From a bacterium (lineage in GTDB: Bacteria > CG2-30-53-67 > CG2-30-70-394), in assembly GCA_024278555.1 (NCBI GenBank), contig JAJRSX010000176.1, forward strand, positions 1 to 30,476: a stretch of DNA of 30,476 nucleotides, given 5' to 3'. Positions 15,241-26,170 of this stretch are shown in pieces. The translations under genes and the position numbers were made by a program. Under the pieces are notes generated by a model. The model saw nothing but the letters and a program-made list of their open reading frames with translations. It had not been told where the DNA came from and did not search any database. Numbering within the stretch: position 1 is the first letter of the stretch; the number at the start of each line of letters is the position of its first letter.

Positions 15241-17286
15241 ATGCCTCACCGCGTACCGCCTCTCAACCTCCTGTTCGCCGTTGCGCTCACCCTCTCCCTG
15301 GCGTGCGGCGGCGGCTCCTCTTCCAGCGGCACGACAACCGACACCACCACCGATACCGGGACCACCACGGACACGACCTCCGGCACCGACACCGGCACCA
15401 CCACCACCCTCCCCATTACCGGCACCGCCCAGGTCGCCGCCGCCGACCTCCCCGCAGCCGCGGTCTCCGCCTCGTCGCTCCCCACGAGTGCCGACACCGC
15501 CCTCGACGGCGGCACCGTGACCCTGGTGCGGATCAAGCCCGACGGTACCGAGGCGGTGGTGGACATCGGCACGGTGACCACCGACGCCGCCGGCGCCTTC
15601 ACCATCCCCGGCGTCCCGCCGGTGGAGGCGGGGAGCGGCGCGGCCACCGACGCCTACTACGAGGTGCGGGTCACCAAGGGGACGATCGAGGAGGCGATCC
15701 CCCTCGCGCCGACCGGGGACACCACCGTGGAGGTCACCCCGGAGACCTCCATCGCCGCCGACATCCTCAGCGAGGTGGTCGATGCCCCCACGGTCGACAG
15801 CAGGCCGATCCCGTCGAAGGCGATGATCGATGCGGTGGTCAACCAGACCGCCGGTGACCTCCACGCCATGAGCGGCCTCGTCGACATCCCCTCCGCGGAC
15901 ACCGCGACCCAGGCCACCGACAAGGCCGACTTCACCGACATGGCCAATGGCGTGGTCACCGTCGGTGGCAACGCCGAGGCGGTGGCGCGCGCGGCACAGT
16001 TCGAGAGCGAGTACCTCGGCCTCACCGCTGACGCCGCCACCCCCGCGGCGGTCTACGCCGGCTACCTCACCCGCCTGGTGCGCGACGCCTGCGGCGAGCC
16101 GGCGGACAACCCAATGCCGGCGCCAGTGGTCGACGCCGCCGCCGCCAAGCTCGCCGCGTCCACCACCTACACCGTGCAGCAGGTGGTCGACGCCTACGCC
16201 GTGGCCAACCCCGCCACCACCCTCACCGCCGCCGCCGTGGTCTCGGCGGCGAACACCGCACGCACGGCGCTGGACACCGCCCTCGCGGCCACCGACGGCG
16301 ACACCGCCATCGACGGCGACAAGCAGCTCCTCCTGGTGGGCCACGGCCGGGTCACCACCCTCGCCACCGACACCCCCCTCGCCCCGGACATGGTCCTCGT
16401 CCTCCTCCACTACATCGCCTCCCTCGAACCGACCGCCACCGCCGGCGACCCGTGCCCCCTCGACAAGCTGACCGCCGCCGAGGCCCTCGGGTCGCTCTTC
16501 GGCGACAGCGGTCTCGCCGACCTCTCCATCGCCGACTACCAGATCTACAACAACTCCGGCTTCGGCTGTGACGAGGGGGCCGGGCAGGGCCACCTGGTGG
16601 CGCAGGTGGAGCTCAACGTCCCGACCGGGGTGACCGTCAGCAGCGTCACCGTGGCCGCCGATGACGCCACCGCCCTCGGCGGGGCGCCGATCAGCCTCAC
16701 CGAGGATCCCCCCGGTTCCGGCCGGTGGAGCAACTCCGCCGACGGCAACTGCGTCCCGGAGGAGACCCCCATCACCTACACGATCACCGTCACCCCGGCG
16801 ACCGGCAGCCCGGTCACCCTCGCCGTGGACCGCTTCCACGTCCACGTGCCCGAGCCGACGGTGCTCTACCGCCTCACCCCCATGTCCAGCGCCTCCGCCG
16901 CCCCCACCCCCGTGGGAGAGACCCGGCCCCTGGTCGTCTGGACCCGGCCCGCCGACCTCCTCGCCCAGATCACCGGCGCCCCGGCGGATGCGACGGTGAG
17001 GTACGGCTACGAGTTCGCCCACGTGGACACCACCGCCTCGCCGGTGGGGCCCCTGGCGGCGTGTGAGGCCACCAACGCCGCCGGCCAACAGCACCTCTAC
17101 GCGATGAGCGCCTTCATCCCCACGGTCGACTGCGATCCGGCCGCGTGCGCCGCCGCCTCCGGCGTGGCCGAGGCGAACATCGCCTGCCGGATCAACATTC
17201 AGACATTCCTCCTCGACGGCGACGACCGCTACCAGAGCCAGGCGGCCGGCACCTTCCGCTTCTTCAGCGTGAGCCCGGCGCCGTAG
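15241..17286 (+). CDS. Large exported lipoprotein, Thr/Asp/Gly-rich linker, unknown function
   Basis: No family recognised with confidence. The 681-residue protein starts with a signal peptide and lipobox LSLAC (Cys22), followed by a Gly/Ser and Thr/Asp repeat linker (about 23-60) as often seen in surface lipoproteins. A beta-rich segment (GGTVTLVRIKPDG, GAFTIPGVPP, YYEVRVTKGT) looks like a carboxypeptidase-regulatory or pilin-like Ig fold. Then comes a long Ala/Thr/Asp-rich, probably helical middle with DTATQATDKADF. The C-terminal 250 residues contain six or more Cys (GFGCDEG, GNCVPEE, CEATNAA, VDCDPAACAAAS, IACRI) that may form disulfides. It ends 27 nt from the convergent permease gene. 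Confidence 0.75.
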   Translation: MPHRVPPLNLLFAVALTLSLACGGGSSSSGTTTDTTTDTGTTTDTTSGTDTGTTTTLPITGTAQVAAADLPAAAVSASSLPTSADTALDGGTVTLVRIKPDGTEAVVDIGTVTTDAAGAFTIPGVPPVEAGSGAATDAYYEVRVTKGTIEEAIPLAPTGDTTVEVTPETSIAADILSEVVDAPTVDSRPIPSKAMIDAVVNQTAGDLHAMSGLVDIPSADTATQATDKADFTDMANGVVTVGGNAEAVARAAQFESEYLGLTADAATPAAVYAGYLTRLVRDACGEPADNPMPAPVVDAAAAKLAASTTYTVQQVVDAYAVANPATTLTAAAVVSAANTARTALDTALAATDGDTAIDGDKQLLLVGHGRVTTLATDTPLAPDMVLVLLHYIASLEPTATAGDPCPLDKLTAAEALGSLFGDSGLADLSIADYQIYNNSGFGCDEGAGQGHLVAQVELNVPTGVTVSSVTVAADDATALGGAPISLTEDPPGSGRWSNSADGNCVPEETPITYTITVTPATGSPVTLAVDRFHVHVPEPTVLYRLTPMSSASAAPTPVGETRPLVVWTRPADLLAQITGAPADATVRYGYEFAHVDTTASPVGPLAACEATNAAGQQHLYAMSAFIPTVDCDPAACAAASGVAEANIACRINIQTFLLDGDDRYQSQAAGTFRFFSVSPAP

Positions 17287-17313
17287 GGGCGACCCACCTG
17301 CAACACGCCTCCC

Positions 17314-18312
17314 TCAGCCTCCTCCCCCTCGCCCGGCCCCGCCGCGGGCGAGGAGGAGGAGGAAGAGGGGGGCGCCGATCAGCGCGGTCACCGCCCCCAC
17401 CGGCAGCTCACCCCCGAGGCGGCCGCGCGCCAGCAGCCGCACCCCCGCGTCGCACAGGACGAGAAACCCGCCGCCGGCGAGCAGGGAGGCGACCAGCAGC
17501 CGCCGGTGGCTGCCGCCCACCAGCGGCCGGACCGCGTGCGGCACCACCAGGCCGACAAAGGCGATGGGGCCGGCCACCGCCACCACCGCCGCGGTGATCG
17601 CCGCCGCCGCCGCCAGGACCCCGGTGGTGGACCCGGCGACCGCCACCCCGCGGCTCGCCGCCACCTCCGGCCCGAGGGCGAGCTGGTCCAGGGCCGGGGC
17701 CAGGAGCAGCAGCAGCGCCACCCCCACCCCCCACAGGGGGAGAAGCCCCAGCCACTCACCGAACCCCACCACCTCCAAGCCCCCCATGAGCCACCGGTCG
17801 AGGTGGGCCAGGGCCATCGGCTCCGGCGCCAGGGCGCGAAAGAAGAGGATCACCGCCCCGGCGAGCAGGTTCAGGGTCACCCCGGCCAACAACAGGGGAT
17901 TGGTGGAGCGGCCACCGGTGCGCGCCGCCGCCACCGCCAGGAGCGCCGACTCGCCGAGGGCGAGGAGGAGGCCGCCGGCGGGGGGGATCGGCAGGCCGAG
18001 GAGGAGGGTGGCGGCGGTGCCGAGGGCGGCTGCGGCGGCCACGCCGGTGGTGTAGGGGGTCGCCAGGGGGTTACGGAAGAGCCCCTGGAGGGCCGCCCCG
18101 GCCATGGCCAGGCCGCCGCCCGCCACCCAGCCGAGGGCGACCCGCGGCAGGCGAAGAGAGAGGATCGCCGCCGCCGTCGGGTCCGCCGGCGGCTGGCCGG
18201 TGGCCCGCGCCCACCAGCTCGACCACGCCGACACCCCGAGGGGCGTAGACCCGAGCCACGGCGCCACCGCGAGGGCCACAAGGGAGGCGAAGAGGAGAAG
18301 GTAGAGGCGCAT
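17314..18312 (-). CDS. FecCD/BtuC-family ABC transporter permease
   Basis: Inner-membrane permease of the iron-siderophore/haem/cobalamin importer family, 332 residues with about nine to ten hydrophobic segments. Family motifs are clear: [25 protein letters not shown] near residue 60, RNPLATP, and near the C-terminus [15 protein letters not shown] (coupling region), CDAGVRL and [17 protein letters not shown]. No ATPase or binding-protein gene is in the neighbourhood: the flanking genes are a lipoprotein on the other strand and the oxoprolinase-like gene. The substrate is therefore unknown. ATG 18312 follows GCCCCCG; ATG 18324 would add four residues. I looked for a cobalamin riboswitch upstream and do not see one. 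Confidence 0.88.
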   Translation of the reverse strand: MRLYLLLFASLVALAVAPWLGSTPLGVSAWSSWWARATGQPPADPTAAAILSLRLPRVALGWVAGGGLAMAGAALQGLFRNPLATPYTTGVAAAAALGTAATLLLGLPIPPAGGLLLALGESALLAVAAARTGGRSTNPLLLAGVTLNLLAGAVILFFRALAPEPMALAHLDRWLMGGLEVVGFGEWLGLLPLWGVGVALLLLLAPALDQLALGPEVAASRGVAVAGSTTGVLAAAAAITAAVVAVAGPIAFVGLVVPHAVRPLVGGSHRRLLVASLLAGGGFLVLCDAGVRLLARGRLGGELPVGAVTALIGAPLFLLLLARGGAGRGGGG

Positions 18313-18446
18313 CGGGGGCACCATAAATCGGCGAGGCGCATCGCGGCGACCGGCCCCGTGCCGGACATCGCTGGCGGCGGCGGACGGGGTGACCGGTGGC
18401 CTTCACCATGGGAATCGCCACGCCGACCCGGTGAGCCCCGTCCGTT

Positions 18447-22061
<3,615 letters not shown>

Positions 22062-22093
22062 GGGGCGAGAGGGTAGCCCGGCGGGGAGGCAAA

Positions 22094-22123
22094 ACCACGA
22101 AGGGCACGAGGAACACGAAGGGG
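22094..22123 (+). repeat. CACGAAGG periodic repeat
   Basis: Three tandem, imperfect copies of a 9-10 nt unit (CCACGAAGGG, CACGAGGAA, CACGAAGGGG) just upstream of the oxoprolinase-type gene. A G-rich relative lies at 28293-28319, and a possible inverse one (TTGGTGGGCTTGGTGTTCTTG) near 8660. Confidence 0.5.
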
Positions 22124-22189
22124 AAAGCGAACGGTAGGTGGTGTCCTCCTCAATTCTCCGGCGATGGGGGGAGACCTGGAATGTGAGGG

Positions 22190-22220
22190 CTCGCGCAGAG
22201 GCGCAGAGACGCAAAGGGGA
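22190..22220 (-). repeat. GCGCAGAG 8-nt periodic repeat
   Basis: GCGCAGAG-GCGCAGAG-ACGCAAAG: three consecutive 8-nt units. It is the inverse orientation of the CTCTGCG/TTTGCG family at 314-370, 22647-22675 and 26549-26604, and it shares its right flank (CGATCACTGG) with the copy at 9294-9324. Confidence 0.5.
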
Positions 22221-22500
22221 CGATCACTGGAAGATCCGGCGACGCCGCGGGTGAACCGCGCAGAGGCGTAGGGTGTGCCAAGCGCAGCGCGGCGCACCGA
22301 TGCCAGGGAGGCTCCGTCCACCTTGGAACATGGAGATGGCGAAGGGGGAAGAGATCCGTCCCCGGTGATCACCAGACGGGATCGTCGGCGCCCTGAATGC
22401 AGAGTTGTCCCCAAATATCTCAGATTTGGGAGCAACCGCCGGTTCGGTGGCGCGGGAGGAACGAAGAGGCTCGGACGCGGCGAGCACCGGAACAGCAAGC

Positions 22501-22531
22501 CGCGAATGAACGCAAATGGACGCGAATGGGG
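22501..22531 (+). repeat. ACGCAAATGG 10-nt periodic repeat
   Basis: CGCGAATGAA, CGCAAATGGA, CGCGAATGGG: three consecutive 10-nt units with two or three differences each. Non-coding surroundings. Confidence 0.5.
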
Positions 22532-22646
22532 GTGCCCCCGTTCTGGCGTCTCCGGCGTCGCTCATCCGCGCGCAGCAGCCTGGAAGGCGATTTTTGGCCA
22601 CGGAATCCAGGGGCGACTCGTTTGCCACCAGGCCATCCATATCTCC

Positions 22647-22675
22647 TTCCCTCTGCGCCTCTGCGCGAGATTCCT
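22647..22675 (+). repeat. CTCTGCG periodic repeat
   Basis: CTCTGCGC-CTCTGCGC: two exact 8-nt units, the inverse of the array at 22190-22220 in the same intergenic region, so the two arrays form a widely spaced inverted pair. Confidence 0.5.
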
Positions 22676-22681
22676 ACACAA

Positions 22682-22709
22682 CGATTATGGACAGGATGGA
22701 GAGGATAGG
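22682..22709 (+). repeat. GGACAGGAT 9-nt periodic repeat
   Basis: GGACAGGAT-GGAGAGGAT, preceded by TTAT: two 9-nt units with one difference. It is the fourth distinct periodic motif in this 800-bp gap. Confidence 0.4.
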
Positions 22710-22856
22710 CCTGTCATCTTCCAATCTTGGAAGCCTGGCCCTGTTGTGGCCCTGTTGCTGCTGCGAGCTATGACTCCAAGCCACTGCCAGATGCATATCG
22801 ACTGTTAACTGATATACCGCTTGACAGCCTGAAAACGCCGGTCATGTTTGGGGACC

Positions 22857-23633
22857 ATGGCGACTACGACCCAACTCCATCTCCTTCGCTACATCGGCCT
22901 CGGTGACTCCATCTCGATCGACGACTACGCCGGAGGGCCCGGCCGCGGAGCGATCTCCCTCCTACACCGCAACCGAGATGGTGACTTTCCAGCCTTTCGC
23001 GCGAGAGACCTGATCTCCGCACACCCCGGTGTGGCCTTCCACTGCCTCGCCTGGGACGGCGCCACCACCCACGACGTGCTCGATGACCAGCTGCCCCGCG
23101 CGGCAGACCACCGGGGTGCGGGCCGGACCGTCGTCACCCTCACCGCCGGCGGCAATGACCTCCTCTTGACCCTCGGCGGAAAGGGCCACCTGGAACCGGA
23201 GGACGGGGAGCTGCTCATTAAGCGGATCGAGCGCATCCTCCACGAGATCACCAACCATTGGTCCGACTCCCTCGTCCTCCTTAACACCATCTACGACCCC
23301 ACCGACGGCGTTGGCGACCTACTGGAGCCGGGGGTTCTCCTCGAAAGGGAGATGCGTGTCTTCGACCTGGTCAACGGGGCGATCCGCGCCCTGACCGATG
23401 CCCAACGCATCCGCCTCGCCGACCTCCACCGCCACTTTCTCGGCCACGGATCCCACCACGAGGACCCGACCCACCCTCACTACCACCCCGAGGACCCGAC
23501 CCCCTGGTTCACCTTCAACATCGAGCCCAACGGCCGCGGCGCCTCCGAAATTCGCCGGGTATGGTGGCGGGCACTCGTGGAAGCCGGGTGCGTTGCAGAG
23601 CCGGAAGACCCGCCGGGCTCTCTCTTCCCATAG
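22857..23633 (+). CDS. SGNH/GDSL-type hydrolase
   Basis: A 258-residue cytoplasmic-looking esterase/lipase-fold protein; no signal peptide. Block I is YIGLGDSISIDDY with nucleophile Ser18, and block III is TAGGNDLL with Asn100. The C-terminal block, normally DxxH followed by Pro-Asn, here reads NIEPNGRGASEIRRVW, preceded by a His-rich stretch (HGSHHEDPTHPHYHPED). The usual Asp/His pair is thus replaced or displaced; the His-rich stretch may supply the catalytic His. The substrate is unknown. ATG 22857 follows GGGGACC. A consensus -35 TTGACA lies at 22821-22826, but the -10 at the right distance (ATGTTT) is poor. The gene is accessory, isolated between repeat-rich gaps. Confidence 0.72.
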   Translation: MATTTQLHLLRYIGLGDSISIDDYAGGPGRGAISLLHRNRDGDFPAFRARDLISAHPGVAFHCLAWDGATTHDVLDDQLPRAADHRGAGRTVVTLTAGGNDLLLTLGGKGHLEPEDGELLIKRIERILHEITNHWSDSLVLLNTIYDPTDGVGDLLEPGVLLEREMRVFDLVNGAIRALTDAQRIRLADLHRHFLGHGSHHEDPTHPHYHPEDPTPWFTFNIEPNGRGASEIRRVWWRALVEAGCVAEPEDPPGSLFP

Positions 23634-23731
23634 ATCACGATTGGCCAAGTCGAACCACCATGCCAAGCGCCACCTTCCCAAACATTTCCGAGGACAACGA
23701 GGTGCCGACGCAATTTATTCCTCTCCTGCAG

Positions 23732-23887
23732 TGCAAATAGGGGACGTTGTTGATCAAATCAACTTTCGGAACCCAGGTCAGCGTCGTCGACCGGCTGGAG
23801 GGTAGTTTGCGGGTGCGCGGTCCCGGTTCAACCGGTACCTCGTCGAAAGCGTAAGTTTATTCAGTCAACAACGTCCCCCACTCTGCA
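23732..23887. mobile_element. MITE-like element with terminal inverted repeats
   Basis: GGGGACGTTGTTGA at 23740-23753 is repeated exactly inverted as TCAACAACGTCCCC at 23865-23878. Similarity continues imperfectly both inward (AA.AACTT.CG, to about 23769) and outward (TGCA shared), giving terminal inverted repeats of about 35 bp around a GC-rich core of about 100 bp. The left end also folds on itself (GTTGAT-CAA-ATCAAC). There is no open frame inside. Its size and structure fit a non-autonomous mobile element; I cannot name its parent transposon. No clear target-site duplication is seen. It lies where the sequence turns from GC-rich to about half GC. The rest of 23634-23942 shows nothing coding. 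Confidence 0.6.
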
Positions 23888-23942
23888 CCCTACGAGAGGT
23901 GCAAAGTATCAACTAACGACCTGCCCAGGAGTACTAGGTTAT

Positions 23943-24341
23943 TCACTGTTCGTTTTGTTCATTGATTTTCTGCATTTCGGCACCTGCGTAAAAGTTGGAT
24001 CCGGAGGGGATATGTACGATCAGGAGCCCCTGAAAAACACGCTCCCACATTCCTCCGGCCTTCATTACAGAGTCGCAAAATCTCTCGAACTTGGGCAGAG
24101 CTACTACTTTTTTGGAGATAAACTATTCAGATCTCTTGAAGTTTCCTCGCTCAACCACGTGCCTAATGCAAAGAGCGCCTTCATCGTTAGGGTAGGCTTC
24201 GACAACATCGCCGAAGCCGACTTCCTCAGCAAACAAGGGTGTGCAGACCACTTGGTATTTCGTCCCGCCTATTGGCGTTGCATCAAGGGGCTCTCCCTCG
24301 TGCATCACTTCGACTAACTCAATGTTTTCAAACGTCGCCAC
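23943..24341 (-). pseudogene. DUF4265-like gene interrupted by an in-frame TAG
   Basis: From GTG 24341 the frame reads 72 codons, meets TAG at 24123-24125, and then stays open for 59 more codons to TGA at 23943-23945. The total of about 132 positions is what I expect of a DUF4265 protein. The first part (YQVVCTPLFAEEVGFGDVVEA, CIRHVVERGN) resembles the N-terminal half of DUF4265. The part after TAG (FERFCDSVMKAGGMWERVFQG, LLIVHIPSG) looks like its C-terminal half. The frame is unchanged, so a single nonsense mutation or a read-through codon explains it. The start lies 14 nt from the attC-like box at 24356-24362. The family call is by eye and moderate. Confidence 0.5.
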
Positions 24342-24355
24342 GTGTCTTTGTCGTC

Positions 24356-24443
24356 GTCTAACGCTTGTAGTACGCGGCGCGCCTCCGGTCGATCGGCACG
24401 ATTGCCCGCGAATTACCGCGTCCGATCGACCACATTGGTAGAC
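24356..24443 (-). repeat. attC-like inverted repeat A
   Basis: Read on the minus strand: GTCTACC ... GTTAGAC, with GTTAGAC fitting the integron R' consensus GTTRRRY. The internal arms GGTCGATCGG (24387-24396) and CCGATCGACC (24422-24431) pair perfectly over 10 bp. Length is 88 bp. It overlaps the 3' end of the PD-(D/E)XK-like gene and stops 14 nt before the start of the DUF4265-like gene, the placement expected of an attC site between cassettes. The arms are asymmetric, with about 18 extra bases containing GGCGCGCC, so this is suggestive only. Confidence 0.35.
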
Positions 24444-24850
24444 CCTAGTCGTGCGTGGACGAACGCAGAAATTAATGACCTCCTAGGGTTAGCAGAACTG
24501 TAGCTCCCTCTAATCTTCCAAGAATCGGTTTCGAGCCAGTTCGTTTTCTCTCCAACGAGGTCCACGAGTTCGTCGTGCTCGATTAGGTACCAAACTCCAC
24601 GAACAGGAAAAGCTAGATAGAGTTCTTTACCAAGATACTTCTTATCGATGTGGACTCGCGCCTTTAGCTGAACCCGCAATGTCTTTTTTCCATCTTTATG
24701 ATACGCGATAAAATCCGCACCTTGCCAGTCATCCGCAAGTTTCATACAGTTATAACCGAAATCAGCGAGTAGGGCGGCGACCTTCTGGAAGTTGTAGATC
24801 TCCTTCTGCTTCGCGTTTAGTTCAGCATACTCGGTCCTCTCGAATTTCAT
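24413..24850 (-). CDS. PD-(D/E)XK-like protein of a conserved hypothetical family
   Basis: Small cytoplasmic protein of 145 residues. The opening MKFERTEYAELNAKQKEIYN, then FQKVAALLADFGYNC and DDWQGADFIAYHKDGKK (D46) followed by LRVQLKAR (Q61-x-K63), is a pattern I recall from a conserved uncharacterised family. The spacing D...QxK is that of PD-(D/E)XK nuclease folds, so DNA or RNA cleavage is possible but unproven. The last 15 or so residues (GSTNVVDRTR) are encoded inside the attC-like repeat A and may be non-homologous. The ATG is 11 nt from attC-like repeat B. GC is clearly lower than in core genes. Confidence 0.65.
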   Translation of the reverse strand: MKFERTEYAELNAKQKEIYNFQKVAALLADFGYNCMKLADDWQGADFIAYHKDGKKTLRVQLKARVHIDKKYLGKELYLAFPVRGVWYLIEHDELVDLVGEKTNWLETDSWKIRGSYSSANPRRSLISAFVHARLGSTNVVDRTR

Positions 24851-24860
24851 CGGAGTCTAG

Positions 24861-24984
24861 GCCTAAAAACGAAAGCTCAGGCGACCGCAAGACGGTGGAA
24901 TTAATTAAAGCTGTGAACCATGGGACATAGCGAAGACGGCAACCATCGTCACGAAGCAGCGTCGCCTGGAATGCCTCGTTAGAG
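24861..24984 (-). repeat. attC-like inverted repeat B
   Basis: On the minus strand it starts CTCTAAC (24984-24978, fitting RYYYAAC except the first base) and ends GTTTTTAGGC (24870-24861), a lengthened version of GTTAGGC. Internal arms CAGGCGAC (24878-24885) and GTCGCCTG (24961-24968) are perfectly complementary. It is 124 bp long, the size of large attC sites such as those of Vibrio. It fills the gap between the 3' end of the HNH-like gene and the start of the next gene. The deviant R' box lowers confidence. Confidence 0.35.
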
Positions 24985-25019
24985 CCCTCGTATATTCTCC
25001 AGATGGATGGATCATGGCC

Positions 25020-25382
25020 TTATGTGAAGCGTCGTTCCTCTTGGATCCTGTAGTCACATTCTCGACATAGTAGACGAGTGTTTTCCCATGTATAACCGGC
25101 CATGGCTTCGAGACGGTCAAGTACAACATTTTTTGCCGGGAGAGACGCACCACATACAGCACATTTATTGTCTTGTCCCGCACGTTTTTCCTCTTTGAGT
25201 TTTCGGCGCTGCATCGGTTTGAGACGTTCGTCGTATGCGAGTTCCTTGTATAGCTTCCGTCGCAGTGCCCAATATAACGCTTCGTCTCCATCCGCAAGAT
25301 CACCAAGGCGTATGCGAACCTCTTCAAGGAGAGGATAAAAAAGTTTCTCCAATTCGCCCTTTGTTAGTTGCCTGTTTGCCAT
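25020..25382 (-). CDS. HNH/zinc-ribbon-like protein of a conserved hypothetical family
   Basis: A 120-residue protein. The N-terminal half is helical and charged (MANRQLTKGELEKLFYPLLE, LRRKLYKELAYDERLKPMQR). The C-terminal half has two CxxC knuckles, C74-x2-C77 and C106-x2-C109, around VVLDRLEAMAGYTWENTRLL, a layout of HNH endonuclease-like zinc fingers in which the usual His is replaced by Asp89. I recall the family as conserved but uncharacterised. A nuclease or nucleic-acid-binding role is inferred. It lies 50 nt downstream of the Cys-rich gene with no attC-like site between them. The same region has an alternative minus-strand frame (24905-25327) that I reject. Confidence 0.68.
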   Translation of the reverse strand: MANRQLTKGELEKLFYPLLEEVRIRLGDLADGDEALYWALRRKLYKELAYDERLKPMQRRKLKEEKRAGQDNKCAVCGASLPAKNVVLDRLEAMAGYTWENTRLLCRECDYRIQEERRFT

Positions 25383-25431
25383 CGTAGAAAATTTTATGGC
25401 ATTCGTTTAATGCGACATAAAGCTTACGCGC

Positions 25432-26142
25432 TTAAAACATAGGGCCAGTACAACGACCGTTGATCCATGCACCATGGCATGTTGGGTGGCACGACTTTTT
25501 TGGAACAATCGTTCCTTGACAGCGACCCATTATAGCGGTGCCAACGCACTCATCAGCGTCGTATACAGTTTGGCCTTGTTCTACACTGGTGTTTTTTCTG
25601 GACCGGTAGAGTGGTGTGGTAGTCCTACGCGACATTGAGGATCGTCGGAACCGATTCATGAAGAAAGCCCGCCAAACGTCACGTCGCGCGTCGCTGTAAT
25701 CGCGCCAAACAACTGTTTCCGATTTGCATGGCGCCCATTCTTGCACTTGTTTATTTGGCGGAAGAGGGAATTTGGCAAGGCAATCACGAAACGCTTGTTG
25801 TTTTTCCGCGAATGCAGGAGGATAAGGTGGGGTAATAAGGGCATCTTCCCCTTGTGTGGTAGCCACACGGAGGGCCAATACGACTGCCTTGTACCGCCGT
25901 CTTTCTCGGCCGCAGTCAGTGGGTTGGCTTTGTGAAAGGCAGGAGTCTAAAGCATTTTTGTATCCGGCTAGCAATTTCTCAATAGGACTCAGTCGTGGGG
26001 TAGTCGCACAGGCAATTCCGGTGACAATCAACGCTGCGGAGAGAGGGATTCGAAGCGAATGACAGACAGTACGAATGGGAGAATGGACCACGGGCATTAA
26101 GCATCGCGCAACAGCAAGATTGAAGGCGTCTTTTTCGTCCAT
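25432..26142 (-). CDS. Exported Cys-rich protein of unknown function
   Basis: Not recognised; 236 residues. A hydrophobic stretch IPLSAALIVTGIACATT (about residues 30-48) looks like a signal peptide with a poor lipobox (GIAC). If translation starts at the internal ATG 26097, the signal peptide has normal length. The middle is helical with scattered Cys (LDSCLSQ, TDCGRERRRYK, RDCLAKF). The last 40 residues contain CVGT, GRCQG, SCHPTCHGAWINGRC, a compact Cys/His-rich knot. ATG 26142 lies 29 nt downstream of attC-like repeat C. GTG 26151 is also possible. It is the first gene of the low-GC cassette-like block. Confidence 0.6.
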   Translation of the reverse strand: MDEKDAFNLAVARCLMPVVHSPIRTVCHSLRIPLSAALIVTGIACATTPRLSPIEKLLAGYKNALDSCLSQSQPTDCGRERRRYKAVVLALRVATTQGEDALITPPYPPAFAEKQQAFRDCLAKFPLPPNKQVQEWAPCKSETVVWRDYSDARRDVWRAFFMNRFRRSSMSRRTTTPLYRSRKNTSVEQGQTVYDADECVGTAIMGRCQGTIVPKKSCHPTCHGAWINGRCTGPMF

Positions 26143-26170
26143 GGTGGTCACTGAGTAACAAAAGGCGATG

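Larger units (their letters stand above)
22062..22856. other. 800-bp non-coding region rich in short periodic repeats
   Basis: No convincing gene on either strand. It holds at least four unrelated short periodic motifs: CCACGAAGGGCACGAGGAAC type at 22094-22123, GCGCAGAG/GCGCAGAG/ACGCAAAG (8-nt period) at 22190-22220, CGCAAATGGA/CGCGAATGGG (10-nt period) at 22501-22531, and GGACAGGAT/GGAGAGGAT (9-nt period) at 22682-22709, plus a CTCTGCG copy at 22647-22675. Two hairpins lie between them: CCCAAAT/ATTTGGG (22410-22430) and CTTCCAA/TTGGAAG (22718-22733). Confidence 0.6.

Noticed and set aside
15214-17094. An open frame of 626 codons on the minus strand opposite the 681-residue lipoprotein
   Set aside because: Mirror of Thr/Asp/Ala-rich codons, giving Gly/Val/His-rich nonsense. 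The + strand frame has a signal peptide, lipobox and strong ribosome site.
18325-18446. A cobalamin riboswitch upstream of the FecCD/BtuC-type permease
   Set aside because: I looked for the B12 box and the conserved core on the minus strand and found no convincing match, so the substrate stays open.
22094-22709. CRISPR array
   Set aside because: The units are 8-10 nt, directly abutting, with no spacers of uniform length and no cas genes.
23955-24317. A + strand frame of 120 codons opposite the DUF4265-like gene
   Set aside because: The minus strand has DUF4265-like blocks on both sides of the TAG. The + frame has no recognisable feature, and all neighbours here are on the minus strand.
24905-25327. 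A minus-strand frame of 140 codons overlapping the HNH-like gene
   Set aside because: The other frame (25020-25382) carries the paired CxxC knuckles and a start I recall from a conserved family.
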